DNA of 39,437 bases from an uncultured Clostridia bacterium (GTDB taxonomy: Bacteria > Bacillota > Clostridia > TANB77 > CAG-508). A program made the position numbers and the translations under genes. The first letter of the stretch is position 1. Each line of letters begins with the position of its first letter. Location: assembly GCA_944390345.1 (NCBI GenBank), contig CALXPP010000015.1:1-39437 (forward strand), written 5' to 3'. The notes below the pieces were generated by a model. The model was given only the letters and a program-made list of their open reading frames with translations, was not told the DNA's origin and ran no database searches. Below, in pieces: positions 26,184-35,355 of this stretch.

Positions 26184-28070
26184 TTATTGATTGTATATAG
26201 TTTTAGTGTTTAACGACCTCCGCCGCCTCCACCACCAGCGCCTCCGCCTCCGGCCACCAGAGAATCCTCCTCCAGAGCCAGACCCTGAAGAATAATTGCT
26301 TGAAGCTATTACCCTTCTGCTAATTGGTGTTTCAAAAGATTTCTGCATATCTACATGTGTCATTACATACATAACACTCATTCTTGTTGTCAAATAATCA
26401 TCATCTGCTAATTCTGGATATCTAATTTTTAATTGCTTTAAAACTTTTTCTGCTATACCAAAAGCTGTTGCATACACTAAATATTTTTCCCAAAGTACAA
26501 GTTCTGGGACTTCTCTTTCATCTAGCATAGAAAAGTCTTCCATATACTTTTTTAATCCTTTCCATTCTTCTCTTCTATCTATTCCTTTTTGTGTTAAACC
26601 ATTTAATCTAGAAGATAATCTTACATATATGCTAAATAAATATATAGATATAACTATTGGAATTAAAACATATATACCAATATATAAACCTATAAATATA
26701 TTAATAAAATTACTAAATAAAGTTAAAAAACCATAAAGACCATATTCACTTCCCTTTTTGGCTATTTTTTTATCATAATTTTGGTTCTCTACATTATTTT
26801 TTTCTGCAAACTTATTAATTTTTTCTATTAATGAAGTAATTTGTGATGGATGTTTATTAGAATATTTTTCAAATTCCTTCATTTTAAATGAATTTTCTTT
26901 TTTAGCTATCTTCTTTAAATATTTTAATACTTCTTGCTCATCTTCTTTTAGAGAACTATCTTCTTTATTTATAATCACAGTTATATCTTTTTTATCCTCT
27001 TGATTTATCTCAAAACTAATTATTCCTTTTAAAGCTAAATCTAATATAGTTGCAGAAATTATTTTATCAGTTGGAGTTATTCCTCTAAAATAATATAGAA
27101 ATCCTGCCTCTGCTGGAGTTGATATTTCATCTGGAATATCTCTAAAATATTTAATTTCCTGAGTTGGATTTTTCTTTGGAGTTTCTTTTAATTTTTTTCC
27201 ATTTTTTATTATTTTAAAAATAAATATAACACTCATTAATATAGCTACTACATAAGAGCCTATCTTAATACATTCTTCAACAAAGGCTGCTCTTTCTCTT
27301 TGTCTATTGGCTTCTTCTGCCCATTTTGTTTCTTCAGCTATAATTGAATTTAGTTTATCAGTATTGTTTATATTATTAGATAATTCAAAAACACTTATAG
27401 GTGTTGCAATTCTCACTTCTAGAAAATTGCTTGTAGATAAATCAGAAACTTCAAAATGAACTTCATTCTCGGATATTTTTTCAATATTTCCATTTAATGG
27501 ACCATGGGCCCAGACTCTTAAATCCTCTATATTTGAAATACCATAAGGAAGTATAATATTTCCTTGCACTTTATCTGCAAAAATTTCAAAATCTTCTCCT
27601 ACAAATTGCCAATATAATTCTGCACAATCATTGTATACATTTATAATATCCTTTACAGTATAGGTTATTTCATATACTTTGTCTTCTGTACCAGATACAT
27701 CTACACCCCATGCAATTTCAAACAATCCATCATCGTTTTCCATAGCATAGAAACAATTCTCTGTTACATGATACATAAGTTCATCAATTCTATTAAATTT
27801 TTTTTCATTTCCTTCAGTAATTTCCTCAACAGAAACATTGTCAAATAAATCTGCATCATATTTAAAGCTTTTAAATAAAGTATTAGTATCATAAATTTCT
27901 ATATCCCAAGTCTCAGTAACTTGCATATCTCCATTTTCTAATAACTCTACATCAAAATTTAAATTTTTTAGAGTTTGTTCTCCTGCAAAGCTCTTTGGTG
28001 AAAATATTAGTAAAACTGTAAATATAAATATTAATAGAAAAAGTTTTTTATAAAGTTTCTTCATATGCAA
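26184..28070 (-). CDS. DUF2207 membrane protein with frameshifted tail
   Basis: This 628-aa protein has a signal peptide (about 5-30, ending at FSPKSFAG), an extracytoplasmic beta-rich DUF2207 domain (about 30-260), a helix near 266-285, a cytoplasmic part and paired helices at about 457-490. Function of the family is unknown. The last residues are very odd: GGGFSGG is followed by a run of Arg and Trp. If one C of GGCC at 26252-26255 is removed, the frame becomes a Gly-rich tail ending in Arg and stopping at 26210-26212. That glycine tail is the usual end of DUF2207 proteins, so a one-base insertion or sequencing error is likely. It follows smc by 38 bases in the same direction. Confidence 0.88.
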   Translation of the reverse strand: MHMKKLYKKLFLLIFIFTVLLIFSPKSFAGEQTLKNLNFDVELLENGDMQVTETWDIEIYDTNTLFKSFKYDADLFDNVSVEEITEGNEKKFNRIDELMYHVTENCFYAMENDDGLFEIAWGVDVSGTEDKVYEITYTVKDIINVYNDCAELYWQFVGEDFEIFADKVQGNIILPYGISNIEDLRVWAHGPLNGNIEKISENEVHFEVSDLSTSNFLEVRIATPISVFELSNNINNTDKLNSIIAEETKWAEEANRQRERAAFVEECIKIGSYVVAILMSVIFIFKIIKNGKKLKETPKKNPTQEIKYFRDIPDEISTPAEAGFLYYFRGITPTDKIISATILDLALKGIISFEINQEDKKDITVIINKEDSSLKEDEQEVLKYLKKIAKKENSFKMKEFEKYSNKHPSQITSLIEKINKFAEKNNVENQNYDKKIAKKGSEYGLYGFLTLFSNFINIFIGLYIGIYVLIPIVISIYLFSIYVRLSSRLNGLTQKGIDRREEWKGLKKYMEDFSMLDEREVPELVLWEKYLVYATAFGIAEKVLKQLKIRYPELADDDYLTTRMSVMYVMTHVDMQKSFETPISRRVIASSNYSSGSGSGGGFSGGRRRRRWWWRRRRSLNTKTIYNQ

Positions 28071-28108
28071 AATCCCCCTATTTTGCTAAAATTTAAACAA
28101 AAATATTT

Positions 28109-31100
28109 TTAGTTACTTCCTAATTTCATTGAAAGAAGCTTACTTATACCCTTTTCTTCCATTGTAATTCCATAAACTGTATCTGCTGCCTCCATAGTAC
28201 CCTTTCTATGCGTAATTACTAAAAATTGAGTATTACTTGCAAATTTCTTTAAATATTCTGCAAATCTATATACATTTACATCATCTAAAGCTGCTTCTAT
28301 TTCATCTAATACACAAAAAGGTGCTGGATTTATTTTTAGTATAGCAAAAAGTAATGCTATTGCTGTAAAAGCTTTTTCTCCACCAGATAAAAGCATCATA
28401 TTTTGAAGTTTTTTTCCTGGTGGCTGAACTTCTATTTCAATTCCTGATTCTAAAATATTTGCTTCATCTGACAAAATTAATTCTGCTTTTCCACCACCAA
28501 ATAATTCTTTAAACACTTCTCCAAAATTCTTATTTATAATTTTAAATTGTTCTGCAAATTGCTCTTTCATAGTATTTGTTATTTCATTTATAACTTTTCT
28601 AAGTTTATTACCAGCTTCTTCTAAATCTAGTCTTTGTTCACTCATAAAGTCATATCTTTCTTTTAATTCTTTATATTCCTTTATTGAATCTATATTCACA
28701 CTACCAAGTTCTTTTATTTGCGCTCTTAATGTATTTACAATTTTTTGTACTTCATTTACATTTTCTGCTCTCTTTATATTTCCAGTATTATTTGGTGTTA
28801 ATTCATAATCTTCCCACATTTTATTTACTATTTGGTTTAATTCTAATTCTATTTTTGAATTTCTAACATCTAATTTAGATATTTGATTTTTTAAATCTTC
28901 AATTTTAATTGCTTGTTCTTCTAATTCTTTTTCTATTTCTTGCATTTTTTCATTTTTAGATTTTCTAGCCTTTTTTAGCTCATCTACTTTTCCTGAACTA
29001 TTTAAAACTTCTTTTTCTAAATTGCTAATAGCTTCTTTAGTCTTTAAAATCTCATCTTCAAGTTTTTTATTTGTTTCAACTATTTCTTCTCTTAATAACT
29101 TTTTATTTTCTATACTCTTTATATTATTTTGTATATCTAAATTTATTCTATCTACCATCTCATTAATAGAAGTTTCACTCTCATCAAAAGAAGATACTGA
29201 TATTTTTAAATTAGTAATATCAAAATTTAAATCATCTATATACTTTTGATTTTCTTTATTATTTGTAGTAAATTCCTCTATTACTAAGTTTAAAGCTGTA
29301 TTTTCTTCTTCTAGTTTTTGCATTTTTTCTTCATATTCTTTTTGTTTATTTATACATTCTGTTTTTTCTTTTTCTAGTTTTTCTAAATCTTCTTTTATCT
29401 TTTCAAGTTTTGCTTCTTGTTTTAATATTTCTAGTTTAATATTTTCTTGTTTTTGATTTTCTGTTGCATAGTTTATCTCAATTTCTTGAAGTTTCTTTTG
29501 CTCTATTTCAAAACTATTTAATACTTCGCTTATACTCTCTTTATATTCTTTTTCTTCTTCTTGCAATTTTTCTATATTCTTTTGAATACTTTTTAACTCT
29601 TTTTCTAAAGATTTAATTTCTTTTCCTCTTCCAAGTAAACTAACTGTTTTCTTTTGAACAGATCCACCAGAAATTGCACCAGATGGATTAATAACATCTC
29701 CCTCTAAAGTAACTATTTTAAAACTATATTTATTCTTTTTAGCCAAAGCTACTGCATTATCAATATTTTCTACAATTACAGTTCTTCCTAATAAATTTTG
29801 TAGTATTTCATCATATTTTTTATTTGTTTCTACTAAATCAGAAGCAATTCCTACAAATCCATTTATTCCTGTTTTATCTATTTTAGTTAGCTTATTACCT
29901 TTTACTGAAGTAATAGGTAAAAAAGATGCTCTACCTAAATTATTTTCTCTTAAATAATTTACTAATTTTTTGGCTTCTTCTTCTGTATCTGTAACAATAT
30001 TTTGTATAGTAGCACCTAAAGCCATTTCTATAGCAATTTCATATTTGCTATCAACAGAAATTAAATTAGCTAAGACTCCATTTACTCCTTTTTTTAAAGT
30101 AGCATTTTTTTCTATTGCTTCTAATAAAGCTTTTACACTTCTTGCATATCCTTCTTTTTCTTTTTCAGTTTCAACTAAAAATCTATATCTTGCTTCTTTC
30201 ATTCTATATTCTGTTTGTAAATTATTAATTTTTGTTTCAAAAGTATTTATTTTTTCTGTAGACTCCGTTTTTTTAGCATTTATTTCTTCAATATTTTTAA
30301 CAATCTCATTTCTATTCTTTTGTATTTCATAAAAGCCTTTAGACAATTCTTCTTTTTCACTGCGTACTTTGTCAAGTTCAGAAATAGTATCTTCCTTTTC
30401 TGTTTTTAAATTCTTTCCTCTTTTTTCTAGGTTTTCGAAATTTGCTTTTTCAGTATTTATATTTCCTATTAATTCATATTTTGAATCTATATTCTTCTCA
30501 ACTATTTGCTTTTTACTTTCAATCTCTAATTCTTTTTCAGATAAAGTCTTTGAATATTTTGCAAGTTCTTCTTCCTTTTCTTTTAATTCCTTGTCAAATT
30601 TTTCTTTATTATTTAATAAATTTTCCTTTTTATCTATCTTAGACTTTTTCTCTTCTTCTAGTTCTTTGTTTTTTATTTCTATATCCTGTATTTCTTTTTC
30701 GTATCTAATATCGTTTTCTTTATTATTTGATATTCTCTCTTCTGCTATTTTTATTTCACTATTATATTGTTCTTTTCTTTTTTCATTTTCAAATCCTAGA
30801 TTTTGAGCTTTTTCAATTTCTTCTAGTAAATTATCTATTTTTTGTTTTAAATCTTCTTTTTCAGTTTGAAAATTACTATATTTTTCTTCTTCTTTTACTT
30901 TCTGTGCTTCAAAAATATCCGTATTTTCTTTTATTTCTTTCTGTTTATTTTTATAGTCCTCTATATTATATAAATATAATCCAACTTCTTTTTCTTTCAA
31001 TTCTTCTCGTAAATCTAAAAATTTTCTGGCTTTTTCTGATTGAACTTTAAGTGGACTAATATTACTTTCTATTTCTGCAACAATATCATTTATTCTAAGA

Positions 31101-31663
31101 AGATTAACCTTTGTTTGCTCTAGCTTTTTCTCAGATTCTTCTTTTCTAGTTCTATATTTTACAATACCTGCTGCCTCTTCAAAAATATGCCTTCTATCTT
31201 CTGATTTATTGCTTAAGATTTCATCTATTTTTCCTTGACCTATAATAGAATATCCGTCTTTTCCAATTCCAGTATCCATAAATAATTCTAATATATCTTT
31301 TAATCTACAAGGCACTTTATTTATAAAATATCCAGATTCTCCACTTCTATAAATCTTTCTAGTTACAGTAACTTCTGTGTATTCTATTGGCAATTTTCCA
31401 TCAGAATTATCTATAACTATTGAACCTTCAGCAAAACCTAAGGATTTTCTATTTTGAGTTCCAGCAAAAATAATATCTTCTGATTTTGCACCTCTTAATG
31501 ATTTCATACTCTGCTCTCCTAAAATCCAACGAATACAATCAGAGATATTACTTTTTCCTGATCCATTCGGACCTATAACAGTTGTAATTCCTGGCATAAA
31601 TTCTAATACAGTCTTGTCTGCAAAAGATTTAAAACCATACATTTCTAATCGTTTTAAATACAT
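28109..31663 (-). CDS. smc: Chromosome partition protein SMC
   Basis: SMC dimers with ScpA and ScpB extrude DNA loops and organise the chromosome. The 1184-aa protein is complete. It has the N-terminal ATPase half with Walker A GPNGSGKSN at residues 31-39, long coiled coil (about 170-500), the hinge (about 500-680, with GRASFLPI and GGSVQ), and a second coiled coil (about 680-1000). The C-terminal half carries the signature LLSGGEKAFTAIALLFA and Walker B FCVLDEIEAALDD. A GGAGG site lies upstream. It leads a unit with the DUF2207 gene; its partner scpB is 2.6 kb away, and scpA is not in the window. Confidence 0.98.
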   Translation of the reverse strand: MYLKRLEMYGFKSFADKTVLEFMPGITTVIGPNGSGKSNISDCIRWILGEQSMKSLRGAKSEDIIFAGTQNRKSLGFAEGSIVIDNSDGKLPIEYTEVTVTRKIYRSGESGYFINKVPCRLKDILELFMDTGIGKDGYSIIGQGKIDEILSNKSEDRRHIFEEAAGIVKYRTRKEESEKKLEQTKVNLLRINDIVAEIESNISPLKVQSEKARKFLDLREELKEKEVGLYLYNIEDYKNKQKEIKENTDIFEAQKVKEEEKYSNFQTEKEDLKQKIDNLLEEIEKAQNLGFENEKRKEQYNSEIKIAEERISNNKENDIRYEKEIQDIEIKNKELEEEKKSKIDKKENLLNNKEKFDKELKEKEEELAKYSKTLSEKELEIESKKQIVEKNIDSKYELIGNINTEKANFENLEKRGKNLKTEKEDTISELDKVRSEKEELSKGFYEIQKNRNEIVKNIEEINAKKTESTEKINTFETKINNLQTEYRMKEARYRFLVETEKEKEGYARSVKALLEAIEKNATLKKGVNGVLANLISVDSKYEIAIEMALGATIQNIVTDTEEEAKKLVNYLRENNLGRASFLPITSVKGNKLTKIDKTGINGFVGIASDLVETNKKYDEILQNLLGRTVIVENIDNAVALAKKNKYSFKIVTLEGDVINPSGAISGGSVQKKTVSLLGRGKEIKSLEKELKSIQKNIEKLQEEEKEYKESISEVLNSFEIEQKKLQEIEINYATENQKQENIKLEILKQEAKLEKIKEDLEKLEKEKTECINKQKEYEEKMQKLEEENTALNLVIEEFTTNNKENQKYIDDLNFDITNLKISVSSFDESETSINEMVDRINLDIQNNIKSIENKKLLREEIVETNKKLEDEILKTKEAISNLEKEVLNSSGKVDELKKARKSKNEKMQEIEKELEEQAIKIEDLKNQISKLDVRNSKIELELNQIVNKMWEDYELTPNNTGNIKRAENVNEVQKIVNTLRAQIKELGSVNIDSIKEYKELKERYDFMSEQRLDLEEAGNKLRKVINEITNTMKEQFAEQFKIINKNFGEVFKELFGGGKAELILSDEANILESGIEIEVQPPGKKLQNMMLLSGGEKAFTAIALLFAILKINPAPFCVLDEIEAALDDVNVYRFAEYLKKFASNTQFLVITHRKGTMEAADTVYGITMEEKGISKLLSMKLGSN

Positions 31664-31690
31664 TTCTCTTCCTCCAAAATTACTAAAGCT

Positions 31691-31719
31691 ATAATATCTT
31701 ATTTTTCTAAATTATTCAA
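31691..31719 (-). promoter_or_regulatory. smc promoter
   Basis: On the minus strand TTGAAT (31719-31714) and TATTAT (31696-31691) are 17 bases apart, shortly before the smc start. Confidence 0.7.
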
Positions 31720-31758
31720 TAAAATTCGAGGAAATTTTTGGAATTTTCATTTTTGTTA

Positions 31759-31787
31759 TTGACCAATTTTTACTTAAGATATAAAAT
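31759..31787 (+). promoter_or_regulatory. Promoter of the HD-GYP gene
   Basis: TTGACC (31759-31764) and TAAAAT (31782-31787) have a 17-base spacer, 31 bases before the ATG. It is divergent from the smc promoter. Confidence 0.7.
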
Positions 31788-31818
31788 TATATTATATAGA
31801 CAAACTAAGGAGAAAAAT

Positions 31819-32763
31819 ATGAAAGAAGAATTTGATTTTTTTAGTAAAACTTCTTTAAAATCTTACAACTTAGATGATAGAATTCGTTACCAATTAAAAA
31901 TGCTAGATAGCTTAGATGCCTATACTAGAAAACACTCTGAAAATGTTGCTAGTATTACTTGTAGATTGTGCGAATATTTAAAATTAAGTCAAGGTTTTAC
32001 TATTTACTGCACTACTTGTGCATATTTGCACGATATTGGAAAAATGTTTATTCCACCTTCAATTCTTCAAAAACCATCTAGATTAACAGATGAAGAATAT
32101 GAAGTAATGAAGACACATACTACTATTGGTTATAAAATGTGTATGAATGATCCAAAACTTAGACCTTATGCTGCTGGTGCACTTTATCATCACGAAGCTT
32201 TAAATGGTACTGGTTACCCTAATGGTGTCACTGCTAAACAAATTCCTTATGAAGCACAAATTATAAGAGTTGCAGATGAATATGAAGCTATAAGTGCAAA
32301 AAGACAGTATAAAACACATATTGGAATTATAGAGACTTTAAATATTTTGATAGATGATACAAAACCAAGTCCTATAAAGAACATAACAGATGGATTAAAA
32401 TTTATAGCTACTGATGCTAAACTTGGAAAAATAGATAGAAAAATTGTAAAAGCTTTATTTAAAGTTTGTATTGATGATACAGAATATGAAATTGCTGCTC
32501 GTTCTGATTATTTAGATTATTTAAAAGATGAAATTAAAAGAATTGAAGAAGCAAATAAATACTATCAGAAGATGATAGTAGCCCATACTGAGGCCAAAAA
32601 AGAATATTATAGACAAGGTGTTGAGATGTTCTTAAAAAGAGATGAAACCGTAGATAGAGTACCTGTTGAACTAGAAGAATTAAAAGAATCTTATAAAGTT
32701 CGTAAAGCACATATTGAAAAACTTTATAACGAGGTAAAACAAATAAAGAAATTAGTAGTATAA
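31819..32763 (+). CDS. HD-GYP domain phosphohydrolase with coiled-coil tail
   Basis: HD-GYP proteins usually hydrolyse cyclic di-GMP. This 314-aa protein has the conserved histidines in TRKHSENVA, the HD pair in YLHDIGKM, MKTHTTIGY and HHEALNGTGYPNG. The usual HHExxDGxGYP motif has Asn in place of Asp, and the later VADEYEAI differs slightly from VADxxDA. The final 90 residues (about 225-314) are helical and coiled-coil-like. There is no receiver or membrane domain. I start it at 31819, where AAGGAGAAAAAT is well spaced. The upstream open frame (31738-31818) lies over the promoter. It is a single-gene unit. Confidence 0.87.
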   Translation: MKEEFDFFSKTSLKSYNLDDRIRYQLKMLDSLDAYTRKHSENVASITCRLCEYLKLSQGFTIYCTTCAYLHDIGKMFIPPSILQKPSRLTDEEYEVMKTHTTIGYKMCMNDPKLRPYAAGALYHHEALNGTGYPNGVTAKQIPYEAQIIRVADEYEAISAKRQYKTHIGIIETLNILIDDTKPSPIKNITDGLKFIATDAKLGKIDRKIVKALFKVCIDDTEYEIAARSDYLDYLKDEIKRIEEANKYYQKMIVAHTEAKKEYYRQGVEMFLKRDETVDRVPVELEELKESYKVRKAHIEKLYNEVKQIKKLVV

Positions 32764-32804
32764 AAAAAAAGAGTTTTAAGTTTAAATCTTAAAACTCTTT
32801 TTTT
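32764..32804. terminator. Bidirectional terminator between HD-GYP gene and proS
   Basis: A 17-bp stem, around GAGTTTTAAG and CTTAAAACTC, has long A and T flanks on both strands and serves the two convergent genes. Confidence 0.92.
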
Positions 32805-32805
32805 A

Positions 32806-34242
32806 CTAGTATTGTCTTCCCCAGACGATCATCTTTGTAGCTTTCTTGCCACATATAGCACAAGTATCTGCTAAATGCTCTTGCTCGAAAGGAATACATC
32901 TTGAATGCGCTCCGGTTACTTCTTTTACTTTATTTTCACATTCAGTTTCACCACACCACATAGTTTTTACATAACCTTGATTTTCATTTAAATTTTTTAA
33001 TATTTCATCTAAAGAATAGGCTACAGTAGTCTTTTCTTTTCTTATTTTTAAACATACTTCATACATATCTTTTTGAATTTGCTCTAAAAGCTCTGATATT
33101 CTGTTTTCTAGATTTGAAAGTTCTACAGTTTCTTTTTCTAAAGTATCCCTTCTAACCAAAACTGCTACTCCATTTTCTATATCTCTTGGACCTATTTCAA
33201 TTCTAATTGGTACACCTCTCATCTCCCAATCATTAAATTTGAAACCTGGTGTATAATTATCCCTTAAATCCAATTCCATTCTAAAATTCTTCTTTAAAGC
33301 CTCATATAATTCTGTTGCCTTTTCTTTTACTCCTGCTTTTTGCATTGCAACTGGTACAATTACAACTTGAATTGGTGCAACTTTAGGTGGCAATTTTAGA
33401 CCTCTATTATCTCCATGTGCCATTATTACTGCTCCAATAAGTCTTGTACTTATTCCCCAAGAAGTTTGATATGCATATTCTTCTTTACCTTCTCTGTTTT
33501 GGAATTTTACATCAAAAGGCTTTGTAAAGTTTTGTGCAAAGTAATGTGAAGTGCCTCCTTGAAGTGCTCTACCATCATGCATTAATGTTTCTACTGTATA
33601 TGTTGCATCTGCTCCTGCAAATTGCTCTTTTTTTGTTTTTTGTCCTTTAAGTACAGGAATTGCTAGTAAATTCTCAATAACATCTGCATATACATCTAGC
33701 ATATCCATAGTAAACTTTTTTGCTTCTTCTGAAGTTTCATGAATTGTATGTCCTTCTTGCCATAAAAACTCTCTTGATCTTAAAAAAGGTCTGGTTTCTT
33801 TTTCCCATCTTAAGACATTACACCATTGATTGTAAATCATTGGTAAATCTCTCCAAGATTTTAACCATTTTGAATATAATGTTGAAAACATTGTTTCAGA
33901 AGTTGGTCTAATACAATACCTTTCTTCTAGTTTTTCTCCTCCTGCCTCTGTTACCCAAGCTACTTCTGGTGCAAAACCTTCAACATGATCCTTTTCTTTT
34001 TGTAATAAATCTTCTGGAATTAAAACTGGAAAATAAACATTTTTTACACCATTTTCTTTAAATTTTTTATCTGCATATTTTTGTATATTTTCCCAAATTG
34101 CATATCCATAAGGACGAATTGCAATACAACCTTTAGTATCGGTATAATCTGCAAGCTCTGCTTTTCTAACAACATCTGTATACCACTTTGCAAAATCTTC
34201 TTCTATATTAGTAATTTCTTTTACAAATTCTTCTTTTCCCAT
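32806..34242 (-). CDS. proS: Prolyl-tRNA synthetase, short (archaeal/eukaryotic-like) form
   Basis: ProRS charges tRNA(Pro). At 478 aa, with no inserted editing domain between motifs 2 and 3, and with a zinc-binding C-terminal extension (CGETECENK, DTCAICGKK), it belongs to the ProS type-3 group found in many Clostridia. The class II motifs are visible: motif 1 around RPYGYAIWENIQ, motif 2 LRWEKETRPFLRSREFLWQEGHT, motif 3 GISTRLIGAVIMAHGD. RPTSETMF gives the proline pocket. The ATG lacks an adjacent ribosome site; a hairpin lies between it and an upstream AAGGGAG (34272-34278). Confidence 0.96.
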   Translation of the reverse strand: MGKEEFVKEITNIEEDFAKWYTDVVRKAELADYTDTKGCIAIRPYGYAIWENIQKYADKKFKENGVKNVYFPVLIPEDLLQKEKDHVEGFAPEVAWVTEAGGEKLEERYCIRPTSETMFSTLYSKWLKSWRDLPMIYNQWCNVLRWEKETRPFLRSREFLWQEGHTIHETSEEAKKFTMDMLDVYADVIENLLAIPVLKGQKTKKEQFAGADATYTVETLMHDGRALQGGTSHYFAQNFTKPFDVKFQNREGKEEYAYQTSWGISTRLIGAVIMAHGDNRGLKLPPKVAPIQVVIVPVAMQKAGVKEKATELYEALKKNFRMELDLRDNYTPGFKFNDWEMRGVPIRIEIGPRDIENGVAVLVRRDTLEKETVELSNLENRISELLEQIQKDMYEVCLKIRKEKTTVAYSLDEILKNLNENQGYVKTMWCGETECENKVKEVTGAHSRCIPFEQEHLADTCAICGKKATKMIVWGRQY

Positions 34243-34252
34243 AAATCTTTTT

Positions 34253-34281
34253 GTATAGCTTTTGCTATACGCTCCCTTCTT
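34253..34281 (-). promoter_or_regulatory. Hairpin between ribosome site and proS start
   Basis: GTATAGC and GCTATAC form a perfect 7-bp stem with an AAAA loop (34270-34253 on the minus strand). AAGGGAG lies just upstream, and the proS ATG is ten bases downstream. Folding would bring the ribosome site within about eleven bases of the ATG. A weak T content after the stem argues against a terminator. Confidence 0.45.
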
Positions 34282-34287
34282 TTTATT

Positions 34288-34977
34288 TTAATCATTATTT
34301 TGAGTCTCTTCTGAACTTTCGTTATAATTTTTTCTATTTACTTCATTATTATTTTCTATATTTATTTCATTATTAGACTCTACCTTATTTTTACCATCTT
34401 CCTCCCTTTCGGGCATAGGAGCCTCTAAAACTTCATCTATAACAATTTGTTCATTTTCATCTAATTTATATCTTGGAAGTTCTGGTAATTCATCTAAACT
34501 TGATATACCAAACATTTTCATAAATTCATTCGTTACTTTATAAGTAGTTGGTCTTCCTGGAGCATCTAATCTTCCGGCCTCTTCTATAAGTCCAAACTCC
34601 AATAGCTTATATACTGTTCCATCTGAACTTACTCCTCGTATTGCTTCTATCTGAGCTCTTGTAATTTTAGGATTATAAGCAATAATTGAAAGTGTTTCTA
34701 AAGCTGCATTTGAAATAGTTGGCTTTGCTCTGTTGTCAAATAAAGGATATATATATTCATATAAATCTTTTTTTGTACATAGTTGATAAGCATCTTCAAT
34801 CTTTATAAGTTCGATTCCACTATCCTCAGAGGCATATTTTAATTTCATATTCTGCATTATTTTTTCAATATCTTCAGAACCAATCTCTAATATATTCATT
34901 ATCTCTTTAATAGTAACTTCTCTACCACTTGAAAAAAGCATTGCTTCAATAATTGCTTGTTCTTTTTTTAGATCCAT
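34288..34977 (-). CDS. scpB: Segregation and condensation protein B
   Basis: ScpB is the winged-helix kleisin-binding partner of SMC-ScpA. The 229-aa protein has the family's KKEQAIIEAMLFSSGREVT opening, two winged-helix domains (about 1-90 and 95-165) and the GRPTTYKVTNEF motif. The last 40 residues are Asn/Glu-rich and disordered. The gene lies directly before proS (45 bases), without scpA next to it. Its start has an ideal AGGAGGAAGTT. Confidence 0.95.
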   Translation of the reverse strand: MDLKKEQAIIEAMLFSSGREVTIKEIMNILEIGSEDIEKIMQNMKLKYASEDSGIELIKIEDAYQLCTKKDLYEYIYPLFDNRAKPTISNAALETLSIIAYNPKITRAQIEAIRGVSSDGTVYKLLEFGLIEEAGRLDAPGRPTTYKVTNEFMKMFGISSLDELPELPRYKLDENEQIVIDEVLEAPMPEREEDGKNKVESNNEINIENNNEVNRKNYNESSEETQNND

Positions 34978-35004
34978 AACTTCCTCCTATAAATATATTA
35001 TATA

Positions 35005-35032
35005 TTATTACACGACTTTTGCTTTATGTCAA
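35005..35032 (-). promoter_or_regulatory. Promoter for scpB (and proS)
   Basis: On the minus strand TTGACA (35032-35027) and TAATAA (35010-35005) have a 16-base spacer. The -10 box is weak. Confidence 0.6.
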
Positions 35033-35052
35033 GTAATTAGAAATCTTTAAAA

Positions 35053-35082
35053 TTGACACATACCTAGCATTTATGGTATAAT
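35053..35082 (+). promoter_or_regulatory. Strong promoter for the 58-aa gene
   Basis: TTGACA (35053-35058) and TATAAT (35077-35082) match consensus with an 18-base spacer, about 35 bases before the ATG. Confidence 0.85.
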
Positions 35083-35117
35083 ATACTTGTAGTTGAATAT
35101 TTTTATGAGGTGATACT

Positions 35118-35294
35118 ATGAATACGGAAAATAAAAATGAAAAAGATAATGAAGAAATAGAAGTTGTAATGGGAGATGACTCAGAATTAATAATTTCAGA
35201 TGTTGGAGATTGTATGACAGATTTGAGACCAAAAACTGAAAAGAAAAAAAATGTAGTTATCCCTGTTGCAAAAAAGAAAAAAGAAGAAGATTAA
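35118..35294 (+). CDS. 58-aa acidic/basic small protein, unrecognised
   Basis: The ATG at 35118 has GAGGTGATACT upstream and leads to a 58-aa protein ending at TAA 35292-35294. The N-terminal 30 residues are acidic, with EEIEVVMGDDSELIISDV. A central DCMTDLRPK carries the only cysteine. The C-terminus is lysine-rich, ending VAKKKKEED. No signal peptide or helix is seen. Consensus promoter, ribosome site and terminator together make it a real gene that a length cutoff would miss. I do not know the family. It sits alone between scpB and asnS. Confidence 0.78.
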   Translation: MNTENKNEKDNEEIEVVMGDDSELIISDVGDCMTDLRPKTEKKKNVVIPVAKKKKEED

Positions 35295-35309
35295 TTTTAA
35301 GAAAAAAAA

Positions 35310-35342
35310 TCGGTATAGTTTAAAACTATATCGACTTTTTTT
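35310..35342. terminator. Bidirectional terminator, 58-aa gene and asnS
   Basis: An 11-bp stem, TCGGTATAGTT with AACTATATCGA (one G-T pair), has T-runs on both strands, seven T on plus and eight on minus. Confidence 0.88.
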
Positions 35343-35355
35343 ATAGATATAAAAT

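Noticed and set aside
31738..31818. N-terminal extension of the HD-GYP protein
   Set aside because: It overlaps the promoter (31759-31787), and a strong ribosome site precedes the ATG at 31819.
34978..35000. T-box or riboswitch leader before scpB-proS or asnS
   Set aside because: The leaders are short and lack the T-box GGGTGG-type motif or any specifier loop.
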